Assembly (NCBI GenBank): GCA_024220525.1
Contig: JAMYWO010000176.1
Location: 36,664-86,942, forward strand
Source of the DNA: Cochliopodium minus
Taxonomy: Eukaryota > Discosea > Himatismenida > Cochliopodiidae
Reading direction: 5' to 3'
Length of the DNA stretch: 50,279 nucleotides
The notes under the pieces were generated by a model. That model made no database searches. It saw nothing but the letters and a program-made list of their open reading frames with translations, and was not told the origin of the DNA. The translations under genes were made by a program, and so were the position numbers. Shown in pieces: positions 1 through 13,336 of the stretch. Each line of letters begins with the position of its first letter. Position 1 is the stretch's first letter.

Positions 1-284
1 CATTTAAAATTATCCATATCAAACTATTGACCAATATTTATGAAAGATATATACAATATATGGAAATATTTTCTTTGATTATAAATTATTTTTTTTTGAT
101 TATGAAATGGATAGATGTCATTTGATAAGTAGAATGATTTCCATCTTTAATTTATCCTTTATAATTCAACGATCATTATTTTGAAAAACAAAATTGTTTA
201 TAAACAAACCAATATTTTTTAAGATGTTGGAAATTTCTATTGAAAAATAAATTCTAAATTATTTCTTTCCTCTCCTTTTGATAG

Positions 285-2441
285 GTAATTGGCTTGGATA
301 TATCCCAAAAACAGCATGGGGAATGAATGCAGATGAAAAGGATGAAGAGAATAAGCCCAACAATTACTATCTCAACAGATTCAATTACGATAACATCCTC
401 CCCTTCATCGTCACCAAAAGATTGAAGCAAGTAGCATGCGGAAAAAATCATATATTATTATTAGCTGAAGATATTAATTGTGTTTATTCATATGGTAAAA
501 TTGAATAGAAAATCATAATTTATCAATTCGAATCAAATACAACAAAGCAAAATATTATATTCATGAATATAAAATATAAAATTAATAAATTCAAAAATAT
601 AATTTATTTTCAACATATTATTCAAATTAATTTTTATTTATCAAAATAAAAGGGCAAAATACAAAAGGTATAAAAATAAAATCTATTCAAATCTTTTTTT
701 TGGTTGGATATTCAAACATTTTTCATTGATTATTAATTTTTTTTCAGGCCAACTGGGTCTGGGAGAAAGTGCGAAAACATCAGGGATACCTCGGTTGATA
801 GAGGGATTGGCGGAGATACACTCAATAGCAGCAGGAGGTAGAATAATTACATTTTAAAATTATTTATCTTATTTTTTGATAAATCAAATAGGAATGCAAT
901 CCGGAGCTATAGATGGTATAATTATTAATATAATTATAAATTATAAATTATTTAATTTTAAAATAAATTTTTTTTATAATATAGAAACTGGACAATTGTT
1001 TATTTGGGGAGCAGTTTATTCCAACACTACCACAGGAAACAATGCCATATCGGAGTGGAGGCCTAAGCAATATCTTTCTGAGATCGTATTGGACGAAATA
1101 CATTTTGGAAATATCCATGCAGTTGCAATCACAGTAGACAAAGTGATTTATACATGGGGACTGAATAGCGTTTATTTAATAGGTAAAATTAAAAAAATTA
1201 TAAAAATGGAAAATGATGAAAAAATTTCATGACAGTGTATTTTAAATTTCTTTTTCTTTTTTATTTTTTTAATTTAAAGTTTGTTGAATTTGTCTTTTTT
1301 AAAATATTTTTCTTATTTTTTTTTTTTGTAAGGAAACCCAAAACTTTCACTTGGTAAAGTGGTGACAATAGAAGATCCCTACCAACTGAGTTTTCCAGAA
1401 ATTACAGAGATGGTAGCATTTCATGTTACGGGGTTCACTAATGCTTTTTTGACATCTACTGGAAGAATTTTCATTTGGGGAGTGTGGCTGGGTGGGGAGC
1501 TCCAAAAGCCCACTAAAATAAAATTGGCCAAACCCATCATCAAAATGACTTTAGGAAACGGTTTTATCATTGTCATTAGTGATGATCACGAAGTATGGGC
1601 TGTTGGTTCAAACACAAATGGTGAGGTATATCTTTTTTTTTTAAAAATTAAATTTTAAAAAATATTGTTTTTTCTTTTAAAATTCTTTGAAAAATTTTTT
1701 AATTTGAAAGTTTTTGTTTTGGATAATTTAAAATTCTTTCAATTTTTATTTGAAACATATTTTTCATTTAGAATTTTTTTTTATTTCTAAATATTTTTTA
1801 TTTTCATTTTTTTTTAAAAAAAGTTGGGAGTAGGGGATAGAATAGACAAAGAAACATTTGTTCAAGTTTTTTTTGAAAAAGAGAAAGAGAATAAAAAAGA
1901 AATGAAGAAGGAGAAAGAGAAAGAAAAGGTCAGCAAGAAGAAATCTTCTGGAAACAAACTTTCTGATTTGAGGCAAAACCGAAAAGATAAGTCTCCTTTA
2001 AATATGGACAATGTGAGAGTTGTATCAATGGGTAAAATAGAAAATAAAATAAATAAAATAAATAAAATAAATAAAATAAATAAAATAAATAAAATAAATA
2101 AAATAAATAAAATAAANAGTAAATACTTCTCTTTCTTCAAAATCAAATGAAAAGAACAACATTTCTCTTCAAAATTCTTCAAGCAATTTTCTATTATCTG
2201 TTGCAGAAACAAAAAAAAATCTTTCATCCGAATCACTTCTTCTTCTTCAAATGGTACATCTACAACTTCAATAGAAAAATTTCTGGAGGAACCTTATTTT
2301 CGTGTAAGGAGAGATAACGGAGAAGAAGAAAAACAACAATTTGCCAAAATAAATGAAAATTGCAATTTAATGACAACCCCAAAAAATTCCAACTTTCTTT
2401 TCTTTGACAATAAACTTACCGATTTCAACTTCTTCTGGTGA
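285..2441 (+). CDS. RCC1-repeat protein, 5' partial
   Basis: Seven exons can be spliced: 285-494, 748-837, 892-915, 985-1182, 1333-1625, 1824-2031 and 2207 onward. Junction phases agree throughout. The product has RCC1-type blades: GQLGLGE, GQLFIWG, VIYTWG, RIFIWG and VWAVGSN, with recurrent aromatic-W-G and G-Q-L-G turns. RCC1 folds are beta-propellers that act as Ran exchange factors or protein scaffolds; which applies here is not visible. The first exon begins in phase 1, so the start codon lies upstream, probably outside the window. A lysine/glutamate-rich linker (about 1875-1960) precedes the last part. The 3' end is uncertain. After the intron ending at 2206 the phase-correct frame stops at 2273, while a different frame stays open to 2441 and a third from about 2380 to 2561. 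That pattern suggests length errors in A-runs beside an ambiguous base. It is the same family as the tandem pair at 34716-39336. Confidence 0.75.
2032..2206 (+). repeat. Intronic microsatellite with an ambiguous base
   Basis: The intron of the RCC1-repeat gene contains a run of about nine copies of a 9-nt unit AAATAAAAT (about 2036-2116), ended by the only N in the window (2117). Read as protein it would give an Asn-Lys-Ile run, but a consensus GTAAAA donor at 2032 and a TTGCAG acceptor ending at 2206 flank it, so I read it as intronic. Confidence 0.75.
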
Positions 2442-2747
2442 TACCTTTCAATTTGGAGATTCTCAACTCAAAATAGAAAAGATGAAACTTGATGAGAAAG
2501 TTGTCCCTACTGAAAGTTTATATCAACATTGTCATCCAATTTTACCAAAAAAAAAATAAATAAAGATTAATTAAAAATAATTTCACTGATTTATAAATTT
2601 AACAATATCTGGAAATACAACCTTTAATTAGATTAGTTTAATTAGAGTGTATTTCTTTATCTAATTATTTTTATTTCTTCACCTCATATTTTAGAAAATA
2701 TTTTTAGCCTTTAATTTTTTTTTATTATTCTTTTTTTAATTCTTATC

Positions 2748-5700
2748 TCAATTTTTTTCTGATTTTGGATCCTGAATTTGGTTTATTAAATCCAATATAA
2801 TGTCTAATTTGTTGTTTAGTTCATCATTTTTCTTTATTACCATTTCAAACTTCTCTTCAAAATTTTGTTGATTCAAAAAAAGCAATTCAATCTTCTTTTC
2901 AAGTTTTTCATATTGATTACTTTCAGGAACATATTCTTTGAGAGGATATTTTTCCTAAGGCAATAAAGATATTAAAAATGCAATTGAATTATTCTATTGA
3001 AAAACTTTTTTACTTTCTTGTTTTCGTCTTGTTTTTTGTTGTTTGGAATTTCCAAATCAATCTTTTCTTCCCCAATTTTGAGGTGTTTCTAAAAAAAAAA
3101 TATAAATATTTTGAATTAAAAAAAAATCTATTGTTACATCAAAGATTTTTGAAAAACTTTCTGTCACTAACTTCTCTTGCTTTTTCTGCAATTTTTTTTG
3201 TAACCTTTTCTTTATCTTTTCACTATTTCCTTTCATAAACAAATGATTTAAGTTTTTTTTTTTTTTTTAATAAATTTAAATTATTTTAGTTTTTTTGATT
3301 TAAAATTGAATAAAATCGAAAAAAATCGATTTATATTGATATAATAATTAAATTTTTTTAAAACTACCTAGCATCTTTTTCTCTTCCAAACTTCCATATT
3401 TCTTCAATTACATTCTGAAATTTTATTATTAATATTTTGTCAAAAAAAATATAATTTAATTTATTTTTTCTTCATATTGAAACAAAACTTCTCTTGTCTC
3501 CAAATTATTTGAAATGTTGGAAAGATCCAAAACGAATTGCTTAAAACTGATACGATCCAACTTGAAAAAAGCCTTCTGAATGAGACTCTTGTCCACGAGC
3601 TGCAAACAATCGAAATTCTTGTTGAGAAGAGACAAAGAAACTTGCTTGTTGATAAGATTCAAAAGATACAAGTTCTGAGTCTCCCTGCAATACTTGGAAA
3701 TGAGAAAAAGAATGTCCGCATGCATTTTGGGAATGGTGGGGTTGATTTGTAAACAAAAACAAACTTGAAACAAAGAAGACAAAAATGGCGGGAAAACATT
3801 TTCGTCGGAGATGATGAGTTTGATGAGGTGGAGCCACATGGGTGTTTTGAGCTGGAAGAACAGAGAGAAAAAGTTGTGAATGGACTTGCGGAAGGCGTAG
3901 TCAAAGTCGATAGAGTAGGTGGCGGTGGAGATGCGGAAGATGCATGCCAGTTTTTTATCATCCAAAAAGTTGTTCTCGAGTTTTGTTTCCTACAAAAAAA
4001 AAATGATAAAAATTAATGAATAAAAAAATGATTTAAAAAAAAAAAAGTGTTTGATTATGTTAATTAGAAAAATTAATTAATTATATTTCTTTAAAATGTT
4101 CGAAGAAAAAAATAAAATGAAATATAAACAAATTAAAAATTTTTACTTATTGATTATAAAAATAAAAATAAATAATCAAAGAATAATAATTTAATTAAAT
4201 AATTGAATTTTTGATTAAAAAAATAAAAAGTTTCTAAATAAAAATATTTTTTTTTACCTTTGAATTCTCCTTAAGAATGAAATGAACAGTGTTGAAAAAA
4301 TAGCGGAACAAATCAGTGGAACCAGAGAAATCACTCTGATCAGTGTAATGCTGGTTAATGATCTGGAAGACATAATTCAAAATGTCGCCAAAACGAGGCA
4401 AATTGAACTTGAAAAAGGTGAGGAGATGATAGAAAATGTTGAGGAGACGAGGATGCAAAGTGCTTTTGAAGCAGGGCAAGATGGTTTCGAGGATGTTGCT
4501 AAGGAACACCCCGAACCTTGTTCCGCAGGAGGTGAGGGCGTTGGTGACGAGTTGAGAGTAGTTTTCGAGGAGGGGTGAGAAATGAGAGTTTTTGGTGACG
4601 ATGGAGTGGATGGGTGGGATGATTTTGCCGAAAATCACTACTATTGGATCGTTTCCTTTTTCTTGTTCCATCTGTTCAAAAAAAATATTTATTTTTTAAA
4701 TATTTATTTTTTAAATATTTATTTTTTATTTTTTATTTTTTATTTTATTTTTTATTTTTATTTTCTTATTTTTTTATTTGATATGGTTTTGATGCCTTTT
4801 TAGTTGTTTCCCCTTCGTTTGCGTTTAATAATACACTAATACATTCCAAATAATCAGAAATTCTATAAATAGTCTGGTGGTTATCTAAAAAAAAAAAATT
4901 ATTATATTAACATTTATTACTGAAAAAATAAAAATTTTTAATTTTTGAAAATATTTTAATTGTATCCAAATTTTTATTCATTTTTATTTATTTTTATTTT
5001 TCGAAAATATTTAATTTATTATTATTTTATTTTTAATATTTAATTATTATTTATTTATCAATATTTTTGTTTTAAAAAATAAAAATTTTTATTTGAAAAT
5101 TTAAAATAAAATTTTTTTAATGTAAAATTTTTTGTTACCTTTTTTTTCAGTTTCAATCTGAATCTGTTGCATAAATACATTAACGAGAGAAAAGATACAT
5201 TTGAATTGTGATTCAAGAGGGAGACTCCCCGCAATCTCACAAAGACCCGCCAAAACATTGAGTCTGTTTCCGTGTTCTAAAATGTTGATGTTTTTTACTA
5301 CTAATGAGAACAAATCTTCTGCCTCTGATGAAAGTTGTTTTGAAGCAGAACAACAAATTGATTCAAATGCTTCCGCTGTTTTAGAATTAAAAAAAAAATT
5401 AACAAAAAAAAATAAATTGAATTAAAAATGACTTGACAAAAAAATAAAAAATAAAGCAAAAATCATGAAGAAAATTAAAAAAAATTAAAAAATTCAAAAA
5501 ATCCAACGTTAAATAAATAACTAGAATATTTAAAAAATTCTAAATAAATAAATTTTTAAATTAAACAAAATAAAAATAAAAATAAAAATTTAAAAAAATG
5601 AAAATAAAAAAAAAAATAAAAAAATCCAACGTTAAATAATTGGAATATTTTAAAAAATTCTAAATAAACAAAATTTTAAATTAAAACAAAATAAAAAACA

Positions 5701-7926
5701 ACGATAAAAATAAAATAAATTTTTTAAATTAAATTAAAACGAAATGAAGAAAATAAATTATAATTTTATTTGAATACCAGCAAACTCTTGTTGTTGACCA
5801 GAAAAAGCGGAGATGAGAAAAATAAGGGATTGTTTAACAAATTTGATATTCTTGGAAATATAGACTTTATAAGAAGTGATCAGCTTGCAACAAGTCTCTC
5901 GAATAAAGTTGTTGTAGTTACAATAATTGAATAATGCTTCGAAGATGATGTCCATTTCTTTTGTTACAGATTCTTTGTTTACAAACTTTTGAATTGAACT
6001 GAAACAAAAGAGGCAAGACTCTGCCAAATTCCACTATTGAAAATAAAAATAAATAATATAAATAAAATAAATAAAATAAATTAAAAAATAAAAATAAAAA
6101 AAATAAAACAATTTTAATAAAAATAAAAAATGAAAATTATGAAAAATTATGAAAAAATAAAAATAAAAAATAAAACAATTTTAATGAAAAAAAAAATAAA
6201 AAATAAAAGATAAAATAAAACTACCTCTAAATTAGGTTTCTTAAGTATATTGATTATTTGATTAAGAAAGAATTCGTGTCCCAAAACATTAAAACAACTG
6301 GTGAAATTGTCCATACAATGCAAACGAAAGTTTTTAAAGTGTTCTTCGTCTTCACTTCCCTCCTGAGGGTTATTGGGATAAACGCAATGTTGGAGAGAAA
6401 CCTGGAAGATTTCGATGTAAAGGTTCTTGTAAGGGGAATTAAAAGAAAAAATTTCCTCCAACTTCCTCCACACCTCCATAGTAAAAAAAGAAACTTCAAA
6501 ATGTTTGGACTTGAAGCACAAAAGAACAACTTTAATCAAACTCAAGATAGTGTTATTGTTCGAATTGTCTTTGATGAATCGTTGAACAGAAAGAGTCAGA
6601 ACACAAACCAATTGAGAATATGACTTGCAGATTTGTTCGGCATTTTCGTTTTCTTCGTAGGCAGAGTCTGCTTTCGAGTAGAGCTGTGCTACGTTGATTG
6701 TCGCGTTGATTATCTTTTCTATGACTGGTTTGTGGTTTTGGTTGTCCATGGAGAGCTTGGTGCTCATCAAATCTCTCACTGTTACGAACTTGGTTTTGGT
6801 GGAGAAGAGCGACTCGAGGAAGGGCAGCACTTCCTTCAATATCACAAAATCCATCTTCATCATTTCCAAAACAGTATCCAGTAAATCAAGTTTTGAAAGT
6901 TCATCAATTGGAATCCCTTTCATTATTTGAATATTTTTATGTTAGAATTAAATTTGCGCCATTATTTAATTTTGAATCAATTTTTATATCTCAATATAAA
7001 ATACTAATCAATTGGATTCATATAATCATTTTTTATCTTTTGTATCTGATTAAAAACAAATTTTCAATATTATGATAAATGATAAATAGATATATTTGAA
7101 TTTTTATGGTTTTTTTTTTTTTTTTTTGTAAATTTGGTTAAAAACAAGTAATCATTTATTTTTTATAATTTTATTGATCGTTACCCATTTCTGACCATGT
7201 TTTCAATACTTTCACTGATGATATTGCCACTTCTTTGTAATTTTGAATATTATTTACACTCTTTAGGAATAGATTCAACATTTGAAGGAGATGAGAAATA
7301 TTTGTTAACAATTTTTGCTTTAATATCTTTGATTTTGCATTATTCCCAAGATCTGTTGGAATCCTTTCCAATATATTCATAATGAACGATCTTATCGTCT
7401 TTTTATTGTTCATTGGGATGATATAATTCTCTGTTTTGGCCATTTCAATCAGATCTAACAATGCAGTATCCCATTCATTGATTGATTTGATCACCAAAGT
7501 GGATGCCAATGAAGCTAGTTTATTTTCAAGAACATTATTCACTCCTATGAGATCATAGATCTGCGTAAAGATGATCTTCCTCAATTCTGATTTGTTCATT
7601 TCTATTTTATCCCAATCCTTCTTCAATTTCTCGTTTATCAGATTGGATGCCATGAAGCATGAATTGAAATCTTTCTTCAAATTAAGTAATTTGATGCATA
7701 TCTCTATCAAATTAGGTGCATCCAGGAATGAAAGAAGATATTTGTTGGCTTCCTCTATTTGATTAGATGTGCTATTTTGATTATTCAATATATTTATCGC
7801 ATTAGATACGCTATTGAAATCAAAATTGACTCCATTATCATTATTTCCATTATTCACATTGTTTTTATTGTTATTTTGTTTGGAATGAAAATTATTATTA
7901 TCAATGAAGGAGTTCATTTTCAACAA
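2748..7926 (-). CDS. Importin-beta family receptor, transportin-3/importin-13 type
   Basis: Eleven exons: 7926-7185, 6916-6225, 6033-5778, 5375-5139, 4884-4796, 4671-4258, 3989-3489, 3414-3368, 3222-3138, 3088-3014 and 2954-2748. All phases close; total 3345 nt, about 1114 aa. The protein is a chain of amphipathic HEAT-like helices after an Asn-rich N-terminus. The segment KTWSEMGIPIDEL matches the place in TNPO3/Mtr10 proteins where a Trp-rich helix is followed by a GIPL-like turn. Family members import SR splicing factors and similar cargo through nuclear pores with RanGTP. Family length is usually 920-960 aa. The excess here is the Asn-rich start and a charged coiled-coil tail from exons 8-11. 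The exon 7 donor is atypical (GTTTTG); without that splice translation would stop at 3456, giving about 990 aa. The exon 5 donor is GC (4795-4794). The ATG at 7926 is the first in frame; the next is at 7917. Confidence 0.8.
4672..4795 (-). other. GC-AG intron in the transportin-like gene
   Basis: Exon 5 ends in AAAAAG followed by GCATCA, and the next exon starts after TGAACAG. No GT lies near the required position. The phase-0 join Thr-Lys-Lys-Met-Glu-Gln keeps the HEAT-like protein open. GC donors are a known minor class of the major spliceosome and usually have AG just before the GC, as here. Confidence 0.65.
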
Positions 7927-8087
7927 TTTTTTTTTTATTTTTTAATTTTTTTTCATTTTCAAAGAAATTTGATAATTTTTTATTGTTATTTTTTAATTCA
8001 TAGATTATTTTTCATTTATAAGACTTGAATGGGGAAAAATAATTGACATAAAAGGATTATTTTTGATCTCTTTTTATTTTCAAGGAA

Positions 8088-8665
8088 TTTTTATATATTA
8101 ATTAATACAATAGGAAAAAAGATGGAGAGATAATCCTTCTCACTTGATCCATCAAATCTCAGATTGAAAATCATTCCTGTTTGAATGATTTTGTCTTTGA
8201 GATTTTCATGTGATTTGAAATCAAATAAAAGTTTTGAGTCATTGCTGATTTTACATTCTTTGTTTTCGACAACCAAAACATTTTTGTCAGTGAAAATTTC
8301 AATCTCAACTTTTTGATTGAGATAGGTGTTGGTGATTTGAAAAGTAAAATTTTGATTCTTTTGGATCAACAAGAGTTTTCTTTTGGAAGATTCCTTGTTA
8401 TTTGGATAGAACAGTCCGTTTTTGAGATCCAAATGAAGAAAATCGTCGAAAAAAGAGTTGTTGTTGATTTGGATTGAAAAGTTGAAAAAAGAAAAGTTGA
8501 TTTTTTCTTTCTTATTATCTTCGAGAGACAAAGAAGAAAGATCGATTTGCGAAAAAGTGTGTTTGAGATACATCAAAAGAAGTTTGATGTAGTTTGGTTT
8601 TGAAGAAACAATTCCATTTTCATCGTACAAATAAAAAGATCCTCCAAGATTTTTGAAGAGAGAAG
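8088..8665 (-). repeat. Inverted identical block, copy A
   Basis: The 3' end of paralog A, including the stop codon and about three bases after it, is the reverse complement of 16124-16701 without a mismatch or gap in my reading. Coordinates pair as x and 24789 minus x. Identity stops abruptly at both ends: the coding sequence just upstream and the 3' flank just downstream differ at once. Confidence 0.85.
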
Positions 8666-11600
8666 CGATGACATAAAGAATAAAGTTTGTTTTTTTGTTG
8701 TTGATTTTGTTAAAACTTGTGTTTGTCTTAGAAAGAGTAGTGGAAACACCAAGAACATCAGAAGAAGTGGACAAAAGTTTGGAGAGACCCTCCAAATTTA
8801 CACTTTGTTGTGAGTTGGTAGTTTTATTCCCAGAATAAACTCCATCACTTTGGCTTTGAGAGGGGGCATTAGTTTTTTTAACAACAGTATTTGGATCGTT
8901 TTTTTCAACAGGCATTTTGGGGGTTACCACCGAACCAGACTCTTTCTTTGGCTGTATAAGTTTTTGAGGCTGCAGAGGTTGTTGGAGAGGTTGTTGATGA
9001 GGATAAGGAGGTTGTACGCCATAAGGAGGATTAAGAACATTCTGTTGTTGGGGTTGCTGAGGATTGTTAGGCTGTTCGTACATTTGTTGAGAAAAACCTC
9101 TTTGAACGTAATTTCCAGATTGAGGAAGATTGTTAGATTGAGGAGGCATGTAGTTTGTGGGAGCAAAGAAAGGATTATTTTGTTGCGGTTGTTGTGGAGT
9201 AGGCAAGGCGTTATTTCTTGGAGAATTAGTTTGTTCTTTACCCTTATTATCTATCCTGTTTGTTGGAGCTATATTAGTTGGAGCTACATTGGTTGGAGCT
9301 ACATTGGTTGGAGCTATAATGGTTGGTACCTTCTTGTCAGTATTTGCAGTAGAAGAATAAGTGCTCCTCTTATAAATTGGTGCTTTGTTAGTTGGTGCAA
9401 ATACCTTTTTGGTAAGATTTACGGGTGCTTGCATTGAAGATGGTTCTGGCTCAATTGAATCATTGTCTATTATTGGATTTGGATTATTATTTGGATTATT
9501 GTTTTGGTTATTTTGATTGTTCAAGTTTATAAGATTATTGTTATTTCCGTTATTATTTCCTCCTGGAGGATTATTTTTGAGAAACTCAAGATCCAATCCT
9601 TCCAGATAATTAGAAGTAGATCCACCAGAAGAAGTAAAATGGCCATCACTAGAAAAGGATCCATGAGAAGAAGAACTGTCGGAATAAACAAATTTCCCGC
9701 TACCCCCAGTATCGCTGCTTCTAATTGATCCCCCACTGCTTCCACTATTATTATTGTTCTGGTCGAAATTTCCAAAGCCAATACCAACACCAGAACCTGT
9801 ACATGTTTGAGGGGAAGGAGGGTTAGGTTTTTCAGTTTCGCTTTTATTTTTTGGAACAGGTTTGGTGGTAGTTTCTGTTTGGAGATTAACTGATTCATCT
9901 TCATCTTTGAGATCTATCTCTGTATCACAATCACTTTTGCTGTCAATTTCTGAATTCTCACATTCAGAAGAATTGACAAGATCAAATAAACTCTTCTCGT
10001 CACTTTCACTCTTTTGAATTTTATCCTTTCCAAAAAGTATTTCGTAAACACCTGAAGGTTTATTGATAGTAGGACTAATTCGAGTAAGAATAGGAGAAGA
10101 AAATTGATCTGAATTGGAATTGGCAATCTGTTGATTAAACAAGTCTGTGTTACCTGTGTAAACATTTAATTGAGGAGCTTGATAACCTTGAGAAGGTGGT
10201 GGTGGTGGTGATGGTGGAATGTTACTATTTTCTTGATAAGAAGGTTGGACATTTGGAAAATAAGGAGTATTAAAACTTTGAGGAGGTGGAGGAATGTTAG
10301 TGTTTCCTTGATTAGGAGGTAGAACATTCGAAAAATGAGGAAGAGGAGGAGGACCAAATCCGAATGATGGAGGGGGAGGTGGGCAATTTGAAAAAGGAGG
10401 AAGAGGAGGTCTGTTGTGATAGAAATCTGTTTGAGGAGGTGGAGGAACATATATTGTAGAAGGAAAGTAGTTTCTTTGTATTTGATGTTGGTTTTGGGTA
10501 AAACTTGGAAAGCTCGTGTTTTGAAGAGAAGTAAGAGATGAAGAGTTTGGTGGATTGTTTGAGAGAAATTGGGAATTTGAAGAATTGTTGAAATCTACCA
10601 AAATCAAGTTTGTGAAGCTGTCATCAACAAAATCCTTTTGTTTATTAGAATGAGAGGGAAATGTTTCTGTTCTTTCGTAGAGATCATCTTGATTCATGCC
10701 CACAAAAGGAAAGTTGAAAGGATAGTCATCATTTTCGGGAGAAAAGATGAGAGGAGAATTAGGAAACGATCCAGATTCGCTTTTGCTGTCTTTTTGTGAA
10801 CAAGTATCCTCCGAAGAATGGTTGGGAAACATGCTCTCGCTGAAAAAATTGAGCTCATTGGGTGATAATTCGTTGAAATTGAGGAGATAATTCGAAACTT
10901 CATCTTCCTTATTCCCTATCAACTCATTATTTTTATTTGTTACATTATTATTAATATTAAGATTATTTATGTTATGATCATTTATATTATTATTATTATA
11001 AAGATAATCAAAATTTGTATCATCATTGCTTATTGGTTGTGTTAATTGTTCTTCATAGATGTTTTTTTGGTTTATAAAGTAGTTTTGGAATACATTGTCG
11101 TTGAAGAAGTTTACAATGGGTATGGAGTTTCCATTCTTCTCTATTCTGTTTGTCATATTCTCTGTAATTGGAGGGTTAACTCTTCTCCTTTTATCACTAT
11201 TAGTTTCTATTTCTACATATGAATTTTCATTTCTGAAAATATTGGGAGCTCTAAATTTTTTTAAAAATAAAAATTATATTAAACAAAATAAAAATGATAG
11301 GATTACTTTGTTTCGAAAATTAAATCATTGTGTTTTTCGAGATAAACTACATCATATATCAGAAATATGTTGAACACTTTTTCGAATTCCCCTCCATTGT
11401 GAAATTCTGTTAATGGAATTAAGTTTGTATGTGCAGATCCTTTGCTCATCACTCTACAGAAAGAATTATTAAAAACATTAAATTTATAATTTTATTTTTA
11501 ATATTTTAAAAAGAAGAAATGTTCAATTTATTTTTTACTTTTTAAGTTTTGCGAAATCATTTGGATTGTTTTTGGATGTATATACAAGAAGCTTTTTCTT

Positions 11601-12097
11601 TTTCCTCGCTTTATCAAGTCTTGGTTTGAATTTGGGTGATATTTCGTTTGGAAATGATTTCTTGATACTGATAATTATTTAATAAAAAAAAAAAAACAAT
11701 TATTATCGGAAAGATGTGATTATCAATACCTATTTGAATCGAAATACAAGAATCTTCTTGGTAATTCTATTGTATTACTGTTTCCCCTCCATAATAGATA
11801 AAAATTATCTGCTTCATTTATTCTAAATAGTACATCTGTATTGAAATTAAATATTTAATATGACAGTTCTGTATCTTTATGATCTCATTATAATTTATTT
11901 TGGTTCATTATATTTCTTTTCTTTTTTTATTTTATTTTTTCTCCTCAATTTTTATTACCTCTTTGAAGCTGATATATTTCGTTTTGAGGCAAGATATCCA
12001 ATTGATAGTATCCTTGGAAGGAGGGAATACATACACATAAATTATTTATTATCTTATTTTCAGTTGTTTGATTGAATTCTCGCTTTTTATTGAACAT
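8091..12097 (-). CDS. Unknown low-complexity protein, paralog A
   Basis: Five exons: 12097-11959, 11835-11730, 11667-11539, 11453-11307 and 11250-8091; total 3681 nt, 1226 aa. I do not recognise the family. Residues 1-174 (exons 1-4) form a compact conserved part (QLDILPQNE, PKFKPRLDKAR, SKGSAHTNLIPLTEF, VYLEKHNDL). A basic KRRRVNPP stretch follows that could act as a nuclear signal. The middle is low complexity: Asn-rich, Ser-rich acidic patches, proline runs, Gln-rich tracts and four APTN repeats in a row (about 9256-9320). The last ~190 residues are a folded-looking alpha/beta region ending in FFPIVLINI. The gene is head-to-head with paralog B (13337-16698). Exons 1-4 have exactly the same lengths in both (139, 106, 129, 147 nt) and the last 578 nt are identical. 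Function is unknown; a nuclear regulatory role is only an inference from composition. Confidence 0.8.
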
Positions 12098-13336
12098 AAT
12101 TATTCTAATTTCAAAATGATTCCAAATAAACTATATTGAAATGGATTGATGAGAAAAATTTGGTCAGATTTTATTTTTTGTAATTTTTTTATTTTTATAT
12201 ATTCACTAAATATCTCACATTAATCCAAGCTTTTAGCAGATCTTCAACAAAATATCTCATTTCAACACTTTATTGAACTATCAATAAACATCAATCCATT
12301 TGTAAACTAATTTATTATTTTGCATTTCATATAAACATAATTCTTTGATTTTTTCATTCACTTTTAATTCATCAAATATCAAAGGTTTGTTCGATCAAAA
12401 ACATTAAAAAGTCCTAATAAACATTTTGAATATCAATTTTCGGATCTTGACAAGATTATTTTTTTTTTTTTTAAATCAATTTTTTAGTTTTCAACAATAA
12501 ATGTTTTTTTTTTTTTTTTGATTGTTTTGAAAAGAATTTGGTACCATTTTTAACCACAAGTTTATTGACTTTAAAAGTTTAAATTCAACTTGATTACATT
12601 TTTAATGTGATAATGATTTGAGGTTTGTGAAAGGGTAATCAATATCTAATGAATGATAATTCATTTCTTAAAAAATAATTCTTTAATTATTTTAATTTTT
12701 TTAAATTTTTTTTTGATTTAAGAATGAAAATTAATAATTTACAATTTTCCATCGGACAAAAAACATTTTCGGTAAGAAACTTAAATTCAATCATTGTGAA
12801 ATTTTAAAGATTCATATTGGATTCAAAATTGGTTAAAAATTGTTTTTTTTTGAATGGATCTTAAAATTTTTTATAGATTCTAATTAAATTTTAATTTTAA
12901 AGAAAATTAGCACTTATAGAAATTATCATCAAAATTTTTGAGGACCAATTTGACAAAATTTATCCGCTTTGAACTTTATTTAATTAATTTTTTATTTAAA
13001 CTTTGGGATTAATTTTTTAAAATGGAGTGAATATACTTTGACCTAAAATTATTCAAATTTCTTAACCAAATACTGTTCACTTTTGTTTTTTTACTTGAAA
13101 TTTGCTCACAGGAAAATTTAATAAATAAATTAATATATTTTTTTTATTATTTTTTTATTTAATTTATTATTTTTTTTAATTTAATTTGGAGCAAATTTGG
13201 TGCTAAAAAGCTTGGTTAATTGAGGAAGGTTCCATGATCAATTTAAAAATACTAAAAAAAAGGAGAGACCAACATATTTTCCAACATTCTAACTCAGTTT
13301 AGTTTTTAAAAAGATCAATTATTTGTTTTTCCATAT
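12098..13336. other. Intergenic region between the divergent paralogs
   Basis: This 1.24-kb stretch lies between the start codons of the head-to-head pair. It is strongly AT-rich with T and A runs, and I see no open frame or RNA gene. By position it must hold the 5' ends and promoters of both genes; no specific element could be assigned. Confidence 0.6.

Noticed and set aside
1-284. A start codon for the first RCC1 gene within the window (ATG at 224)
   Set aside because: That frame stops after eight codons with no donor in between, and the first clear exon begins in phase 1, so the start is likely upstream of the window.
1862-2236. Minus-strand open frame through the microsatellite
   Set aside because: It consists largely of repeat-derived Phe-Ile-Leu units and lies over an intron and exons of the plus-strand RCC1 gene.
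8850-9437. 195-codon open frame on the plus strand opposite paralog A
   Set aside because: It is the antisense of a low-complexity coding exon; its Leu/Arg-rich translation comes from the Gln/Asn-rich codons of the real gene and it has no other support.
12098-13336. Possible origin or RNA gene in the spacer of the divergent pair
   Set aside because: Only AT-richness and homopolymer runs are visible; nothing distinguishes it from other intergenic DNA here.
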